Source of the DNA: an uncultured Bryobacteraceae bacterium
GTDB lineage: Bacteria; Acidobacteriota; Terriglobia; Bryobacterales; Bryobacteraceae
DNA length: 64,000 bases
Assembly: GCA_938003835.1 (NCBI GenBank)
Contig: CALKXJ010000005.1
Coordinates: 1-64,000 of the forward strand
Direction of reading: 5' to 3'
Below the pieces are notes generated by a model, which ran no database searches, was not told where the DNA came from, and saw nothing but the letters and a program-made list of their open reading frames with translations. Positions 1 through 7,866 of the stretch are shown in pieces; position 1 is the stretch's first letter, and each line of letters begins with the position of its first letter. The translations under genes and the position numbers were made by a program.

Positions 1-18
1 TAGCAGGTCGCTGAAAAA
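1..18 (+). repeat. Left terminal inverted repeat of the IS
   Basis: Bases 1-18 are the reverse complement of 1307-1324 except at one position (position 8, which faces 1317). The repeat starts with TAGCAGG and ends with a run of five A. Confidence 0.85.
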
Positions 19-75
19 CTCCGGAACAAGACACCTCGGAAATGTTTGATGCGTCTTTCCTAGTGTAGGGACGCC

Positions 76-1170
76 ATGAGAGGAGAAGACCGTCAGCAGC
101 AAGAGATGTTCCTGTACGCGAGCCTGGAGGATCTGGTGCCGGCCGATCACCCGCTGCGGCCGATCCGGGCGATGGTGGACGAGGCGCTGCAGAGGCTGGA
201 CGACACCTTCGATGAGATTTACGGAGAAGTGGGGCGGCCGTCGATCGCGCCGGAGCGGCTGCTGCGGGCGCAGTTGCTGATGCTGCTGTACACAATCCGG
301 AGCGAGAGGATGCTGGTCGAGCAGCTGCGCTACAACCTGCTGTTCCGGTGGTTCGTGGGTCTGGGGATGAGCGAGGAGGTCTGGCACGCGACGGTGTTCA
401 CGAAGAACCGGGACCGGCTGCTGGAAGGGGACGTAGCGCGGCAGTTCTTTGGCGAGATCGTGCGGCAGGCGAAGCAGCAGGGGCTGATGTCGAGCGAGCA
501 TTTTTCGGTGGACGGGACGATGGTGGAGGCGTGGGCGAGCCAGAAGAGCTTCCGGCCGAAACAGGAGAAGTCGGATGAGGACGAACCGAAACAGGGTGGG
601 CGGAATCGGGAAGTGGACTTCCGGGAGCAGCAGCGGTCGAATGAGACGCACGAGTCGGTGACGGATCCGGAGGCGCGGCTGTGGCGGAAGAGTCAGACGG
701 CGGAGGCGAAGCTGAGCTATCTGGGACACGTGCTGGGAGAGAACCGGCACGGGCTGATCGTGAACGTGCGGGTGACGAAAGCCTACGGGCGGGCGGAGCG
801 GGAAGCGGCGGTGGAGATGGCGCGGGAGATTCCGGGAGGGACGAAGCGGGTGACGCTGGCCGGAGACAAGGGGTACGACACGCGGGAGTTTGTGGAGCAG
901 ATGAAGGATCTGAACGTGACGCCGCATGTGGCGCAGAACGTGAGCGGACGGCGCAGCGCGGTGGATGGGAGGACGACGCGGCATGAAGGCTACTGGATGA
1001 GCCAGAGGAGGCGGAAGATGGTGGAGGAGTTTTTCGGCTGGGCGAAGGTGGTGGCAGGATTGAGGAAGGTGAAGCTGAGGGGGCGGGAGAAGGTGGGGTG
1101 GCTGTTCACGCTGGCCGCAGCCGCGTACAACCTGGTGAAGATGAGGAACCTGATGGTGGCGACTGCCTGA
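76..1170 (+). CDS. IS5/IS1182-family DDE transposase
   Basis: 364-residue transposase with an intact frame. The N-terminal 130 residues resemble the DUF772 segment of IS5/IS1182 transposases. The catalytic domain shows three acidic blocks: D146 in FSVDG, D264 in AGDKGYD and E317 or E318 in VEEFFGW, followed by a Lys as is usual in this family. A charged, low-complexity insertion lies at about residues 160-195. It should cut and rejoin DNA at the flanking 18-bp ends. The ATG at 76 has only a weak upstream purine stretch. An intact frame and matching ends suggest recent activity. Confidence 0.9.
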   Translation: MRGEDRQQQEMFLYASLEDLVPADHPLRPIRAMVDEALQRLDDTFDEIYGEVGRPSIAPERLLRAQLLMLLYTIRSERMLVEQLRYNLLFRWFVGLGMSEEVWHATVFTKNRDRLLEGDVARQFFGEIVRQAKQQGLMSSEHFSVDGTMVEAWASQKSFRPKQEKSDEDEPKQGGRNREVDFREQQRSNETHESVTDPEARLWRKSQTAEAKLSYLGHVLGENRHGLIVNVRVTKAYGRAEREAAVEMAREIPGGTKRVTLAGDKGYDTREFVEQMKDLNVTPHVAQNVSGRRSAVDGRTTRHEGYWMSQRRRKMVEEFFGWAKVVAGLRKVKLRGREKVGWLFTLAAAAYNLVKMRNLMVATA

Positions 1171-1306
1171 GATGGGGGTAAGAGGCCCTCGGACGGCCCG
1201 AGCAGGCCGGCTCGAGGGGTGAGAGGGCAGTCCAAGCAGACACATTCTTCAGACAAAATCCACTCACAGGAAAAGCCGGAGAGAATTCTGCTGTATAATT
1301 CGGCCA

Positions 1307-1324
1307 TTTTTCAGCGGCCTGCTA
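1307..1324 (-). repeat. Right terminal inverted repeat of the IS
   Basis: The 18 bases ending in CCTGCTA pair with bases 1-18. This defines the right boundary of the element, about 160 bp before the stop of the next gene. Confidence 0.85.
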
Positions 1325-1481
1325 AGGGACTGAGCCGCGCTCACCACACCAGCGTTCGCACGGTTGCTGGCGCGACTCTCGCCGCCTGGCGACTTGACCG
1401 CGGCCGTATCCTGCTCGCCCTGGGGGGCCGCTGCCGAGGTTGACGGGCGCGCCATGTGGGTGCTGATGCGCCGGGAGCTTG

Positions 1482-2702
1482 TTAAGTCGGTCTATCCCCA
1501 ACTGGCCGCGTTCGCCGAAGCAGATCCGCCACCTTCGCCGTGATGATCTCCTCAATGGCGGGGTGGAACCGGCCCGGAAGGCTTCGGTTGGCCTCCCCGC
1601 CTTCGTAGCCTCCCTCGCGAAGCACGCGCAGCGAGGGCACATAACCGAAGACATCGTTGGAATAGCCCGCCACCCAGGTGTCTTCCCAGCCGTGCTCAAA
1701 CTTGAGGCGCAGCGAATAATCGACGGTGACCTCCCCGGCCAGCGCAATCAGCTTTAGCTGCTCGCCCAGTCTCCAAACGCTAATCGGATAAGCGTAGTGC
1801 TGTGGCGGATCGACGTCAAACGGGAGCTCGGTCCAGGCGAATGCCGTCGCCAGTCGCCCGCTGACCGGCGCCATTTTCTCCGCCAGGACGAGATTGACGG
1901 CGGCGCAGAAGATCCGCCCGTACATTCGCGGCAGCGCCGCCGCGTAGCCCAACAATGCCGGGTCGGTTCCCTGGTAGCGGGGTAAGGGATTGGCGTCGGC
2001 GCCGCAGCCCTGAACGAACATCGCCACCGCGCCAGGATGCGCCGCCTCGATCTCGGCCTGGGCAAATCCCGGCCAATCGCCGCTGATCAGGTAGTCGCCC
2101 ATGCTGGTGGCATGGCAGGCATAGCCCGCCACCACGCACAAGAGCTTTTCCGAACCGTCCCGCACCGCCAGGACCGGCACGTCGTGATCCACGGGCGCCG
2201 GCAGGTGCCGTTTACCGGGCGCGGCGCGCCGCCGGTTGACGGCGATTCCGGCCAGCCCCTGTCCGAAAGTGAGCTGGGCCGGCGCGCGGCGTGCGATCGC
2301 TTCCCCAACAAGCCGGACGACGCGGCCGATCAGCGCTTCCGTGTAGCGCGCCACCACCTCTCTCTGCCGCTCGTCGAGCGCAGCGTAATAGGGAGGGTCG
2401 CCCACCACCGGACCGGAATGTGTGTGCGAGGCGTTCAGGATCAGGCGGTCCCAGTCTAACCCGTAGGCGGCCCGGCAGCGTTCTACAATCCTCGCGGCAA
2501 CCGGACGGCGAAAACCGATCAGATCAGCGGTCACCAGCACGCCGAGCGCGCCGCCTGGATCCTCGAGCGCCAGCGCTTTGGCGTAAAGCTCACGGCGCAC
2601 ACCCTGCGACGGCGCCTTTCGCGCCGCGTAGCCCGCCATCCAGATCGACTCGGCCGGGGTAATGTCGACCGTGGCCACACCCACTTTCCAAGCCTCGTTC
2701 AT
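1482..2702 (-). CDS. Neutral/alkaline ceramidase N-terminal-domain-like protein
   Basis: 406 residues related to the N-terminal catalytic domain of neutral/alkaline non-lysosomal ceramidases. Residues 8-17 give the typical opening strand (VGVATVDITP), and residues 90-98 contain NASHTHSGP, the histidine-containing zinc/active-site signature. True ceramidases are longer (about 650-700 residues with a C-terminal domain) and secreted. This one lacks that domain and has no obvious signal peptide, so it is better called ceramidase-like; the substrate is unknown. In acidobacteria such proteins often occur beside carbohydrate genes. It converges on the IS element, whose right end lies about 160 bp beyond its stop. 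Confidence 0.8.
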   Translation of the reverse strand: MNEAWKVGVATVDITPAESIWMAGYAARKAPSQGVRRELYAKALALEDPGGALGVLVTADLIGFRRPVAARIVERCRAAYGLDWDRLILNASHTHSGPVVGDPPYYAALDERQREVVARYTEALIGRVVRLVGEAIARRAPAQLTFGQGLAGIAVNRRRAAPGKRHLPAPVDHDVPVLAVRDGSEKLLCVVAGYACHATSMGDYLISGDWPGFAQAEIEAAHPGAVAMFVQGCGADANPLPRYQGTDPALLGYAAALPRMYGRIFCAAVNLVLAEKMAPVSGRLATAFAWTELPFDVDPPQHYAYPISVWRLGEQLKLIALAGEVTVDYSLRLKFEHGWEDTWVAGYSNDVFGYVPSLRVLREGGYEGGEANRSLPGRFHPAIEEIITAKVADLLRRTRPVGDRPT

Positions 2703-3059
2703 CGGCCGGCCCCCCGAAGCTCGAGCTGCCGATTCCGTTCTCCGCTGGCTGGCAGAATCATAGTCCCATGATGGGAGCCGGGCTCCGGTTTTTCAACCTG
2801 CGGCCCCTCCCCTCCGGCGGACCACCGCCGCACCCCTGAACCACGAAATCGAGCAGCCTCAGAACGCGCCTCTCAGGCGCCTCCGCCATTTCGCCCAGCT
2901 ATTCCAGGCAAACCCTGGGAAGAGAGGATTGGCGCTGACTAACATCGCTCAAAAGGCCAAACTGAATGGATGAGTCGAGCGAGAAATACCCGCCGCGATC
3001 TCCCGGGCGCCACCCCAAATATGCCGCCAAGGCTCCGCTTGCGGCCCGCCCAAGCAGAC
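2703..3059. other. Non-coding stretch, about 360 bp
   Basis: Between two minus-strand genes. It should hold the promoter of the ceramidase-like gene. I found no convincing -35/-10 pair, RNA gene or strong hairpin. A minus-strand open frame covering part of it overlaps the preceding gene and looks non-coding. Confidence 0.5.
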
Positions 3060-3743
3060 TCAATTTAACCTCCGTTGGGGCCCGTGACCTAGCCGAACAA
3101 ATAGCAGCGCGGCGCCGGCCATAACGTAAGTTTCCGCCTCTGGTGCATGGACGAGGTCGATGCTCGCATGGCGCAGGTGGTACAGCCAAAAAGGAGGCCT
3201 CACCCCGCCCTCGACGTACTCACCAAAGAATGGCAGCTTGGCGAAACCCCGTGCCGAACCATAAAGAAATCCAAAATCCCTGAAGTTCTCCGGGTTCAAT
3301 GGACCTTCGAACCAGGGGCTCCTGATCGAGAAACCGTAGCTCAGCCTGACTGGAATCCGACGAAACACCGGGTCTCGCCCACCTTTCTCCGGCGCGCGAA
3401 GAGTCGGAAAGAAAAAATCCAGGTCAGCGAAAACCATGAGAGGCTTGGGATAAAGTACCCCATCGTAGCTTGTCGGTTCGCTCACTGCATACTCGAAGTA
3501 GCCAAGCCTGCCGTTTTCTAAAACACCTTCCCAGTAAGAGAGTTCTTGCATGAAAGAGGTCGCACCGTACCGTAGGAAAACGGCGAACAGGCCGTTGCGG
3601 TCGCGGCCGAATTTAAAAGAAGGTTTGAGATCTGCCCAACTCCCACTCGCAGAGAAATTGAACTGAGCAGCCAGAACTGAGCCACCACGGGATGCGGCGG
3701 GAATACACAGAAGCACTGTAAGCAACCCAACTCCTAGGCGCAT
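3060..3743 (-). CDS. Hypothetical secreted protein, aromatic-rich
   Basis: 227 residues with a hydrophobic N-terminal signal peptide (residues about 1-20, possible cleavage before GGSVLAAQ or after LAA). The mature part is rich in Phe, Tyr, Gly and Arg in short alternating stretches (GRLGYFEYAV, LSYGFSIRSPWF, FGFLYGSARGF), suggesting beta structure such as a small outer-membrane barrel, but I recognise no family. It stands alone between two large non-coding stretches. Its local base composition is less GC-rich than its neighbours, hinting at a different history. Function unknown. Confidence 0.6.
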   Translation of the reverse strand: MRLGVGLLTVLLCIPAASRGGSVLAAQFNFSASGSWADLKPSFKFGRDRNGLFAVFLRYGATSFMQELSYWEGVLENGRLGYFEYAVSEPTSYDGVLYPKPLMVFADLDFFFPTLRAPEKGGRDPVFRRIPVRLSYGFSIRSPWFEGPLNPENFRDFGFLYGSARGFAKLPFFGEYVEGGVRPPFWLYHLRHASIDLVHAPEAETYVMAGAALLFVRLGHGPQRRLN

Positions 3744-4243
3744 ATTTCCTCCTCTTGCCGGAATAAGTCTCTACAGAATTCAACCGGTCGACCGGGGGTA
3801 ATCTGTAGCCGTGCGCCTTGTCAAGCGCCGTGCCGAACTTAATTGAGATGTACTCTCAGCCGCCTCGATAGCCGGGAGCCGTTGCGGCCACAGGACGCAA
3901 TCCAGGGCCTGCCCGGACCCTCGGGAGCGTTTCCCTCGCGGTCCACCTATCGGCGGTCGTGGGCCTCGCAGAGCCGACGAGCGCGAGTTGTCCATCCAGG
4001 CTGGATTTTCCGCGGCCTGCCGAGCGGCGCCTGAACTTGCTCAGGAGGACTGCCTCAGCCGCGGTGCCGCGTGTGCGCAGACAGAGTCGCTGCCGATCGC
4101 CGGAGCGGCCGGCTCGTGGATCGCTTGCGCGGCAACTGCTGATGATCTGGCTCACGCCGAATTGGGGAGGGTGCCGGCAAGCGCACGGAAACTCGCGAAT
4201 TGTCCAGCCCCGCGGCGTAGCGGAAGAGTTGCCCCTCGGTAGT
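3744..4243. other. Non-coding stretch, about 500 bp
   Basis: Separates the secreted hypothetical from the yifB-type gene. On the minus strand a TTGACA-like hexamer lies near 3810, upstream of the hypothetical gene, with only a poor -10 partner. Open frames here have no family resemblance, and I see no tRNA or strong inverted repeat. Confidence 0.5.
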
Positions 4244-5764
4244 TTATCCCCAATATTGCCGGTCGAGGCTCCTGTACTGGACGGCTTCGGCGACGTGACG
4301 GGCGGTGACGGTTTCCGAGCCGGCCAGGTCGGCGATCGTACGCGCCACCTTGAGCACCCGGTCGTGCGCCCGCGCCGACAGCCCCATGCGCCGCACCGCC
4401 AGCTCGAGCGTCCTCTCGCCGGCTTCATCGAGCGCGCAGAGCTTCCGCAGCAGCCGGTGCGGTATGTGAGCGTTGTAGAAGCCCCGGGCCCGCTGCACCG
4501 CCCGCGCCTCCTCCACCCGCCGCCGCATCTCGGCCGTAGAGGCGCCGTCGGCCGGCGCGCGCAGCTCCTTGTAGGCCACTGCCGGCACCTCGATGTGCAG
4601 ATCGATCCGGTCGAGCAGCGGCCCGCTGATCTTGGCCAGATATCGCTGGATGATCGCCCCCGTGCACCGGCACTCGTGCGTCTGATCCCCGAAGTAGCCG
4701 CACGGGCAGGGATTCATCGCCGCCACGAGCATGAAGCTTGCCGGGAACTTCAGCGTCATGTTCGAGCGCGCGATGGTCACCGAGCCGTCCTCGAGCGGCT
4801 GCCGCAGCAGCTCGAGCACGTTGCGCGGAAACTCCGGCAGCTCGTCCAGAAAGAGCACCCCGTTGTGCGCCAGGCTCACCTCGCCCGGCCGCGGCGTCCC
4901 GGTTCCTCCGCCGATCAGGCCCGCATCCGAGACGGTGTGATGGGGCGCCCGGAACGGCCGCTCCCGCACCAGGCCCGCTCCCTTGGGCAACTGCCCTGCC
5001 ACGCTCAATATCTTGGTGGTCTCGAGCGCCTCTTCGAAGGCGAGCGGCGGCAGGATGCCCGGCAAGCGTTTGGCCAGCATCGTCTTGCCCGAGCCCGGCG
5101 GGCCGATCATCAGGACGTTGTGGGCCCCCGCGGCAGCGACCTCGAGCGCACGCTTGGCAGTCGCCTGGCCGCGCACATCGGCGAAATCGAGCGCAAAGGC
5201 TTCGCCGGCGGCCTCCGCCGGGGCCGTCCGCTCCGCCGGCCGGAACTTCTCCGGCTCCGTGAGAAGCGAGACCACCTCGGCCAAGTGGGCCAGCCCATAG
5301 ACGCGGATGCCCTCCACCACGGCCGCCTCCGCGGCATTCTCGCGCGGCACCACCAGGTTCGGCGCCCCCTGCGCCCGCGCGCAGATGGCGATCGGCAGCA
5401 CGCCGCGCACCGGACGGATCGAGCCGTCGAGCGAGAGCTCGCCCACCAGCACGTGCTCGTCGCAGCGCTTGACCAGCCCCATCGCCCCCAGAATCCCCAG
5501 CGCCATCGGTAGGTCGAAGCCCGCCCCCTCCTTGCGCACGTTCGCCGGCGCCAGGTTGATCGTCACCGATTTATTGGGATAGCCGAAACCGGAGTTGATC
5601 AGCGCCGACTTGATCCGTTCCCGGCTCTCCTTCACCGCCGTGTCGGGCATGCCCACAGTGATGAAGTCCCTCGCCGAGCCCGAAGCGTACATGTCCACCT
5701 CGACATCGATCGGGTGCGCATCGATGCCGTAGACCGCCGCGCTGCGCGTGCGAAACAGCACCAT
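4244..5764 (-). CDS. comM: YifB/ComM-family Mg-chelatase-like AAA+ ATPase
   Basis: 506 residues, the normal length for YifB/ComM. The N-terminal S5-fold domain (about 1-175) begins with the family-typical VYGIDAHPIDVEVD. The AAA+ core has Walker A GPPGSGKT at 221-228 and Walker B VLFLDELPEF at 303-312. A cysteine cluster (CPCGYFGD...CRC, about 354-368) and a C-terminal Mg-chelatase lid domain follow. ComM is a hexameric helicase that promotes branch migration when transformed DNA is integrated; the wider family occurs in most bacteria. No other competence gene is nearby. The symbol follows homology to ComM; a role in transformation here is inferred. Confidence 0.92.
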   Translation of the reverse strand: MVLFRTRSAAVYGIDAHPIDVEVDMYASGSARDFITVGMPDTAVKESRERIKSALINSGFGYPNKSVTINLAPANVRKEGAGFDLPMALGILGAMGLVKRCDEHVLVGELSLDGSIRPVRGVLPIAICARAQGAPNLVVPRENAAEAAVVEGIRVYGLAHLAEVVSLLTEPEKFRPAERTAPAEAAGEAFALDFADVRGQATAKRALEVAAAGAHNVLMIGPPGSGKTMLAKRLPGILPPLAFEEALETTKILSVAGQLPKGAGLVRERPFRAPHHTVSDAGLIGGGTGTPRPGEVSLAHNGVLFLDELPEFPRNVLELLRQPLEDGSVTIARSNMTLKFPASFMLVAAMNPCPCGYFGDQTHECRCTGAIIQRYLAKISGPLLDRIDLHIEVPAVAYKELRAPADGASTAEMRRRVEEARAVQRARGFYNAHIPHRLLRKLCALDEAGERTLELAVRRMGLSARAHDRVLKVARTIADLAGSETVTARHVAEAVQYRSLDRQYWG

Positions 5765-5934
5765 GGATACAGTGCCACGCCGCTGCCAGATCTCTCAGCC
5801 ACGGCGAAACTTTTCTCGGCCGTCAGGAGGGGACGGATGTAGAATCAGGGAGGCAAGGAGTTTGGGAGGCGGAACTCCTCGTGCCGGACCGGATTGCGAA
5901 CCGGGAGCCCGGCACCCGGAGTGGAGGGTAACTC

Positions 5935-6402
5935 ATGGCACTGGAGAAACTGGAAAAGCACGAGCTGTTCGGGCTGCTCAACCCCAAGGAGATGGAAACG
6001 CTGAGCAACGCCTCGGCCGTCGCCACACTCAAGAAAGGAGACCGAGTCTACACAGCCGGAAACCCGGCCAGCCACTTCTTCCTCCTGCTCAAAGGCCGGG
6101 TGCAACTGAGGAGGCCCACGGCGGCGGGCCACAGCCTGATCGTCGAAGACCTCACCGAAGGCAGCATCTTTGGTGTCTCGGCGTTGACGGGCACGGACCG
6201 CTATCTGCTGACCGCCGAATGCGTCGAAGACTCCGAGGTGCTGCGCATCGAGGCGAAGGTGCTGCGCGAGATCCTCGACCAGAACCCGCGCGTCGGCTAC
6301 GCCACCCAGCAGCGCATCTCGCGTATCTTCTTCAACCGGTGCGTGGACGCCATGGAGCGGCTTGCAGCCGTGGCGCAGGCGCTTTCGCTGGCGCGCGGCT
6401 GA
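5935..6402 (+). CDS. Cyclic-nucleotide-binding-domain protein (no HTH)
   Basis: 155 residues forming a single Crp-like beta-roll: FFLLLKGRVQLRR, a GSIFGVSALTG turn and a C-helix. The DNA-binding winged helix of Crp/Fnr regulators is absent, so it is a stand-alone sensor or adaptor domain rather than a transcription factor. The phosphate-binding cassette Arg typical of cAMP binders is not clearly conserved, so the ligand is uncertain. It is monocistronic, with a GGAG-type ribosome site just before the ATG. Confidence 0.8.
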   Translation: MALEKLEKHELFGLLNPKEMETLSNASAVATLKKGDRVYTAGNPASHFFLLLKGRVQLRRPTAAGHSLIVEDLTEGSIFGVSALTGTDRYLLTAECVEDSEVLRIEAKVLREILDQNPRVGYATQQRISRIFFNRCVDAMERLAAVAQALSLARG

Positions 6403-6436
6403 ACGAGGCCGGTTTGCGAGTCCCGGCGTAGCCGCC

Positions 6437-7276
6437 TCAGTCGACGAAGAAGTTCTGGCGCACCTGGTAGGTCTGATCGCCGAGGTGGTCCCGGACTGTC
6501 AGCAGAATCGTGTAGGTCCCCTTCGCCAGGTCCCGCGTGAGGCTCAGGCTCAAGCTCCCCTGCGTGTAGCGCTCCGGATAATAGGATTCCCGTTCGTCGG
6601 CGGCCGCCACCTCCTGCGTATAGAGCACCCGCCCGCTTTCGCTCAGCACCGAAAGCCCGTAGTCGATCGAGAAGCGGTTGTTCGGGCCCAGCTTGTATCC
6701 GGTGATGTCGAAACGCGCCCAGAGCGTATCGCCTGGCCGGTAGGCCGGCACCTCGAGCGGCCGCGTGTCCACCTCGCTGCGATAGAACCGAAAGTTGCGC
6801 ACCACGAGCGTCTCGCTCGGCTCGACGTAGCGGCCTCGCACGCGAAAGGTGACATCCCGCCGGGCTTCGGCGCCACTGTTGAGGTCCCTCACCGCCAGAG
6901 CCAACCGGTATTCCCCCGGAGGCGCTGCCGACGGCACTAGGACGCTGTAGTCAACCAGCGGTAACCACTTCGCCCTCTTGTCCTCGGGGCGCACCACCGC
7001 CGAGACTTTACCTCCCACCTTCTCTTGCAGGCGAACGCCCTGCGGATCCAGCGCATCGATCTCATACTCCAGCGCCAGCGACTCCTCATTGGCCTTCTCG
7101 ACCAGCTCGAAGCCGCTGACACGGAAGCTAAGGAAGACCGTATCGCCGGGGAAGAACTCCACCGCGCCGGTAAGTGCGGGCCCGCCTTCGTACTGGTGCA
7201 GCGCGGGCTGGACGATCTCGAGTCGGGCGGCAGCCGCCAGAACGCCCAGCAGGCCCAAAACCAGGGCAATTCGCAT
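6437..7276 (-). CDS. Hypothetical secreted protein with Ig-like beta domains
   Basis: 279 residues beginning with a short signal peptide (residues about 1-16, ending LAAAA). The rest resembles two tandem beta-sandwich modules: about 20-130 (FFPGDTVFLSFRVSGF ... YRLALAVRDLNSG) and about 140-279 (YRPGDTLWARFDITGY ... YTILLTVRDHLGD). The repeated pattern 'PGDT-hydrophobic-FxxxGY ... hxLxVRD' suggests an internal duplication. It lies 9 bp downstream of the DUF4352-like lipoprotein gene on the same strand, so the two are probably co-transcribed and work in the envelope. No enzymatic motif is seen. Confidence 0.7.
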   Translation of the reverse strand: MRIALVLGLLGVLAAAARLEIVQPALHQYEGGPALTGAVEFFPGDTVFLSFRVSGFELVEKANEESLALEYEIDALDPQGVRLQEKVGGKVSAVVRPEDKRAKWLPLVDYSVLVPSAAPPGEYRLALAVRDLNSGAEARRDVTFRVRGRYVEPSETLVVRNFRFYRSEVDTRPLEVPAYRPGDTLWARFDITGYKLGPNNRFSIDYGLSVLSESGRVLYTQEVAAADERESYYPERYTQGSLSLSLTRDLAKGTYTILLTVRDHLGDQTYQVRQNFFVD

Positions 7277-7285
7277 GTTCTGGTC

Positions 7286-7807
7286 TTATTCTAGCCCTGG
7301 CGGCTTGGGCGCGGGCAGCGGCAGCGGCGAGGGCGCAAGGGTAAAAGAGATTCCAATCAGCGCTGAGCTCTCGGTCTCAAGATCCCCGCCCGAGACGACG
7401 CGCAGCCGGTATTCAGCCGGCGGCACGTCAAAGACGATCACCCCGCGCAGCGTCGCCCCCGGCTCGACGAGACGCAGCAGCCCCAGCCAGTTGGCCACGC
7501 CGCGCACCTCGGTCTCCTCACGGTAGCTCCGGCCCGCCTGATCCTCGAGGACGAGCAGCGGCACAGCGGCGGAGCTCTCCCGCGACTCGTTGGCGACTGA
7601 GAGCCGGACGAGCAGGAACCGATGGCGCGGGACCCGTTGCTCGATGCCTTCGCCCATCTCGGTCTGCCATTCCGTTTCGAGCACCGTGTAGGTGAGCTTG
7701 CCCACCGTCACCGGCTCACCCATCCGGTAGACCGTTTCTGCGCGCCTGCTCGCCGAACATCCGCCGAGCAGCGCGACCGCCACGAGGAGAGCCGTTCGAC
7801 CACGCAT
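7286..7807 (-). CDS. DUF4352-like lipoprotein
   Basis: 173 residues with a clear lipoprotein signal: hydrophobic stretch then LLGGC, lipidated Cys at residue 17. The mature domain matches the DUF4352/immunoglobulin-like pattern (GKLTYTVLETEWQ ... RFLLVRLSVANES ... GVIVFDVPPAEYRLRV). Such proteins are membrane-anchored and often sit beside other secreted factors. The C-terminus is Pro-rich. First gene of a probable two-gene operon with the secreted beta-domain protein downstream. Confidence 0.78.
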   Translation of the reverse strand: MRGRTALLVAVALLGGCSASRRAETVYRMGEPVTVGKLTYTVLETEWQTEMGEGIEQRVPRHRFLLVRLSVANESRESSAAVPLLVLEDQAGRSYREETEVRGVANWLGLLRLVEPGATLRGVIVFDVPPAEYRLRVVSGGDLETESSALIGISFTLAPSPLPLPAPKPPGLE

Positions 7808-7866
7808 AAGGGCAAAGCCCCATTGTAAACCGGCGGCCCAGGCGGGCTTGCTAGACTAAGAGCCAA

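Larger units (their letters stand above)
1..1324 (+). mobile_element. Complete IS5/IS1182-type insertion sequence
   Basis: A 1324-bp element bounded by near-perfect 18-bp inverted repeats (1-18 and 1307-1324, 17 of 18 positions complementary) encloses one intact DDE transposase. Size, single-ORF structure and transposase type fit the IS5 superfamily. The left repeat begins exactly at base 1, so the upstream flank and any target duplication cannot be seen. The 3' part after the transposase (1171-1306) is non-coding. Confidence 0.85.

Noticed and set aside
1294-1299. TATAAT near the right IS end as an outward promoter
   Set aside because: No -35 hexamer at a suitable distance and the next gene is on the opposite strand.
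2899-3189. 96-codon minus-strand open frame
   Set aside because: Overlaps the 3' part of the hypothetical gene and its unique part has no ribosome site or family resemblance, although a lost frame of the neighbour cannot be excluded.
3959-5512. Long plus-strand open frame opposite the yifB-type gene
   Set aside because: Arg/His/Pro-rich with no family features; it is the complement of a clear YifB/ComM gene in GC-rich DNA.
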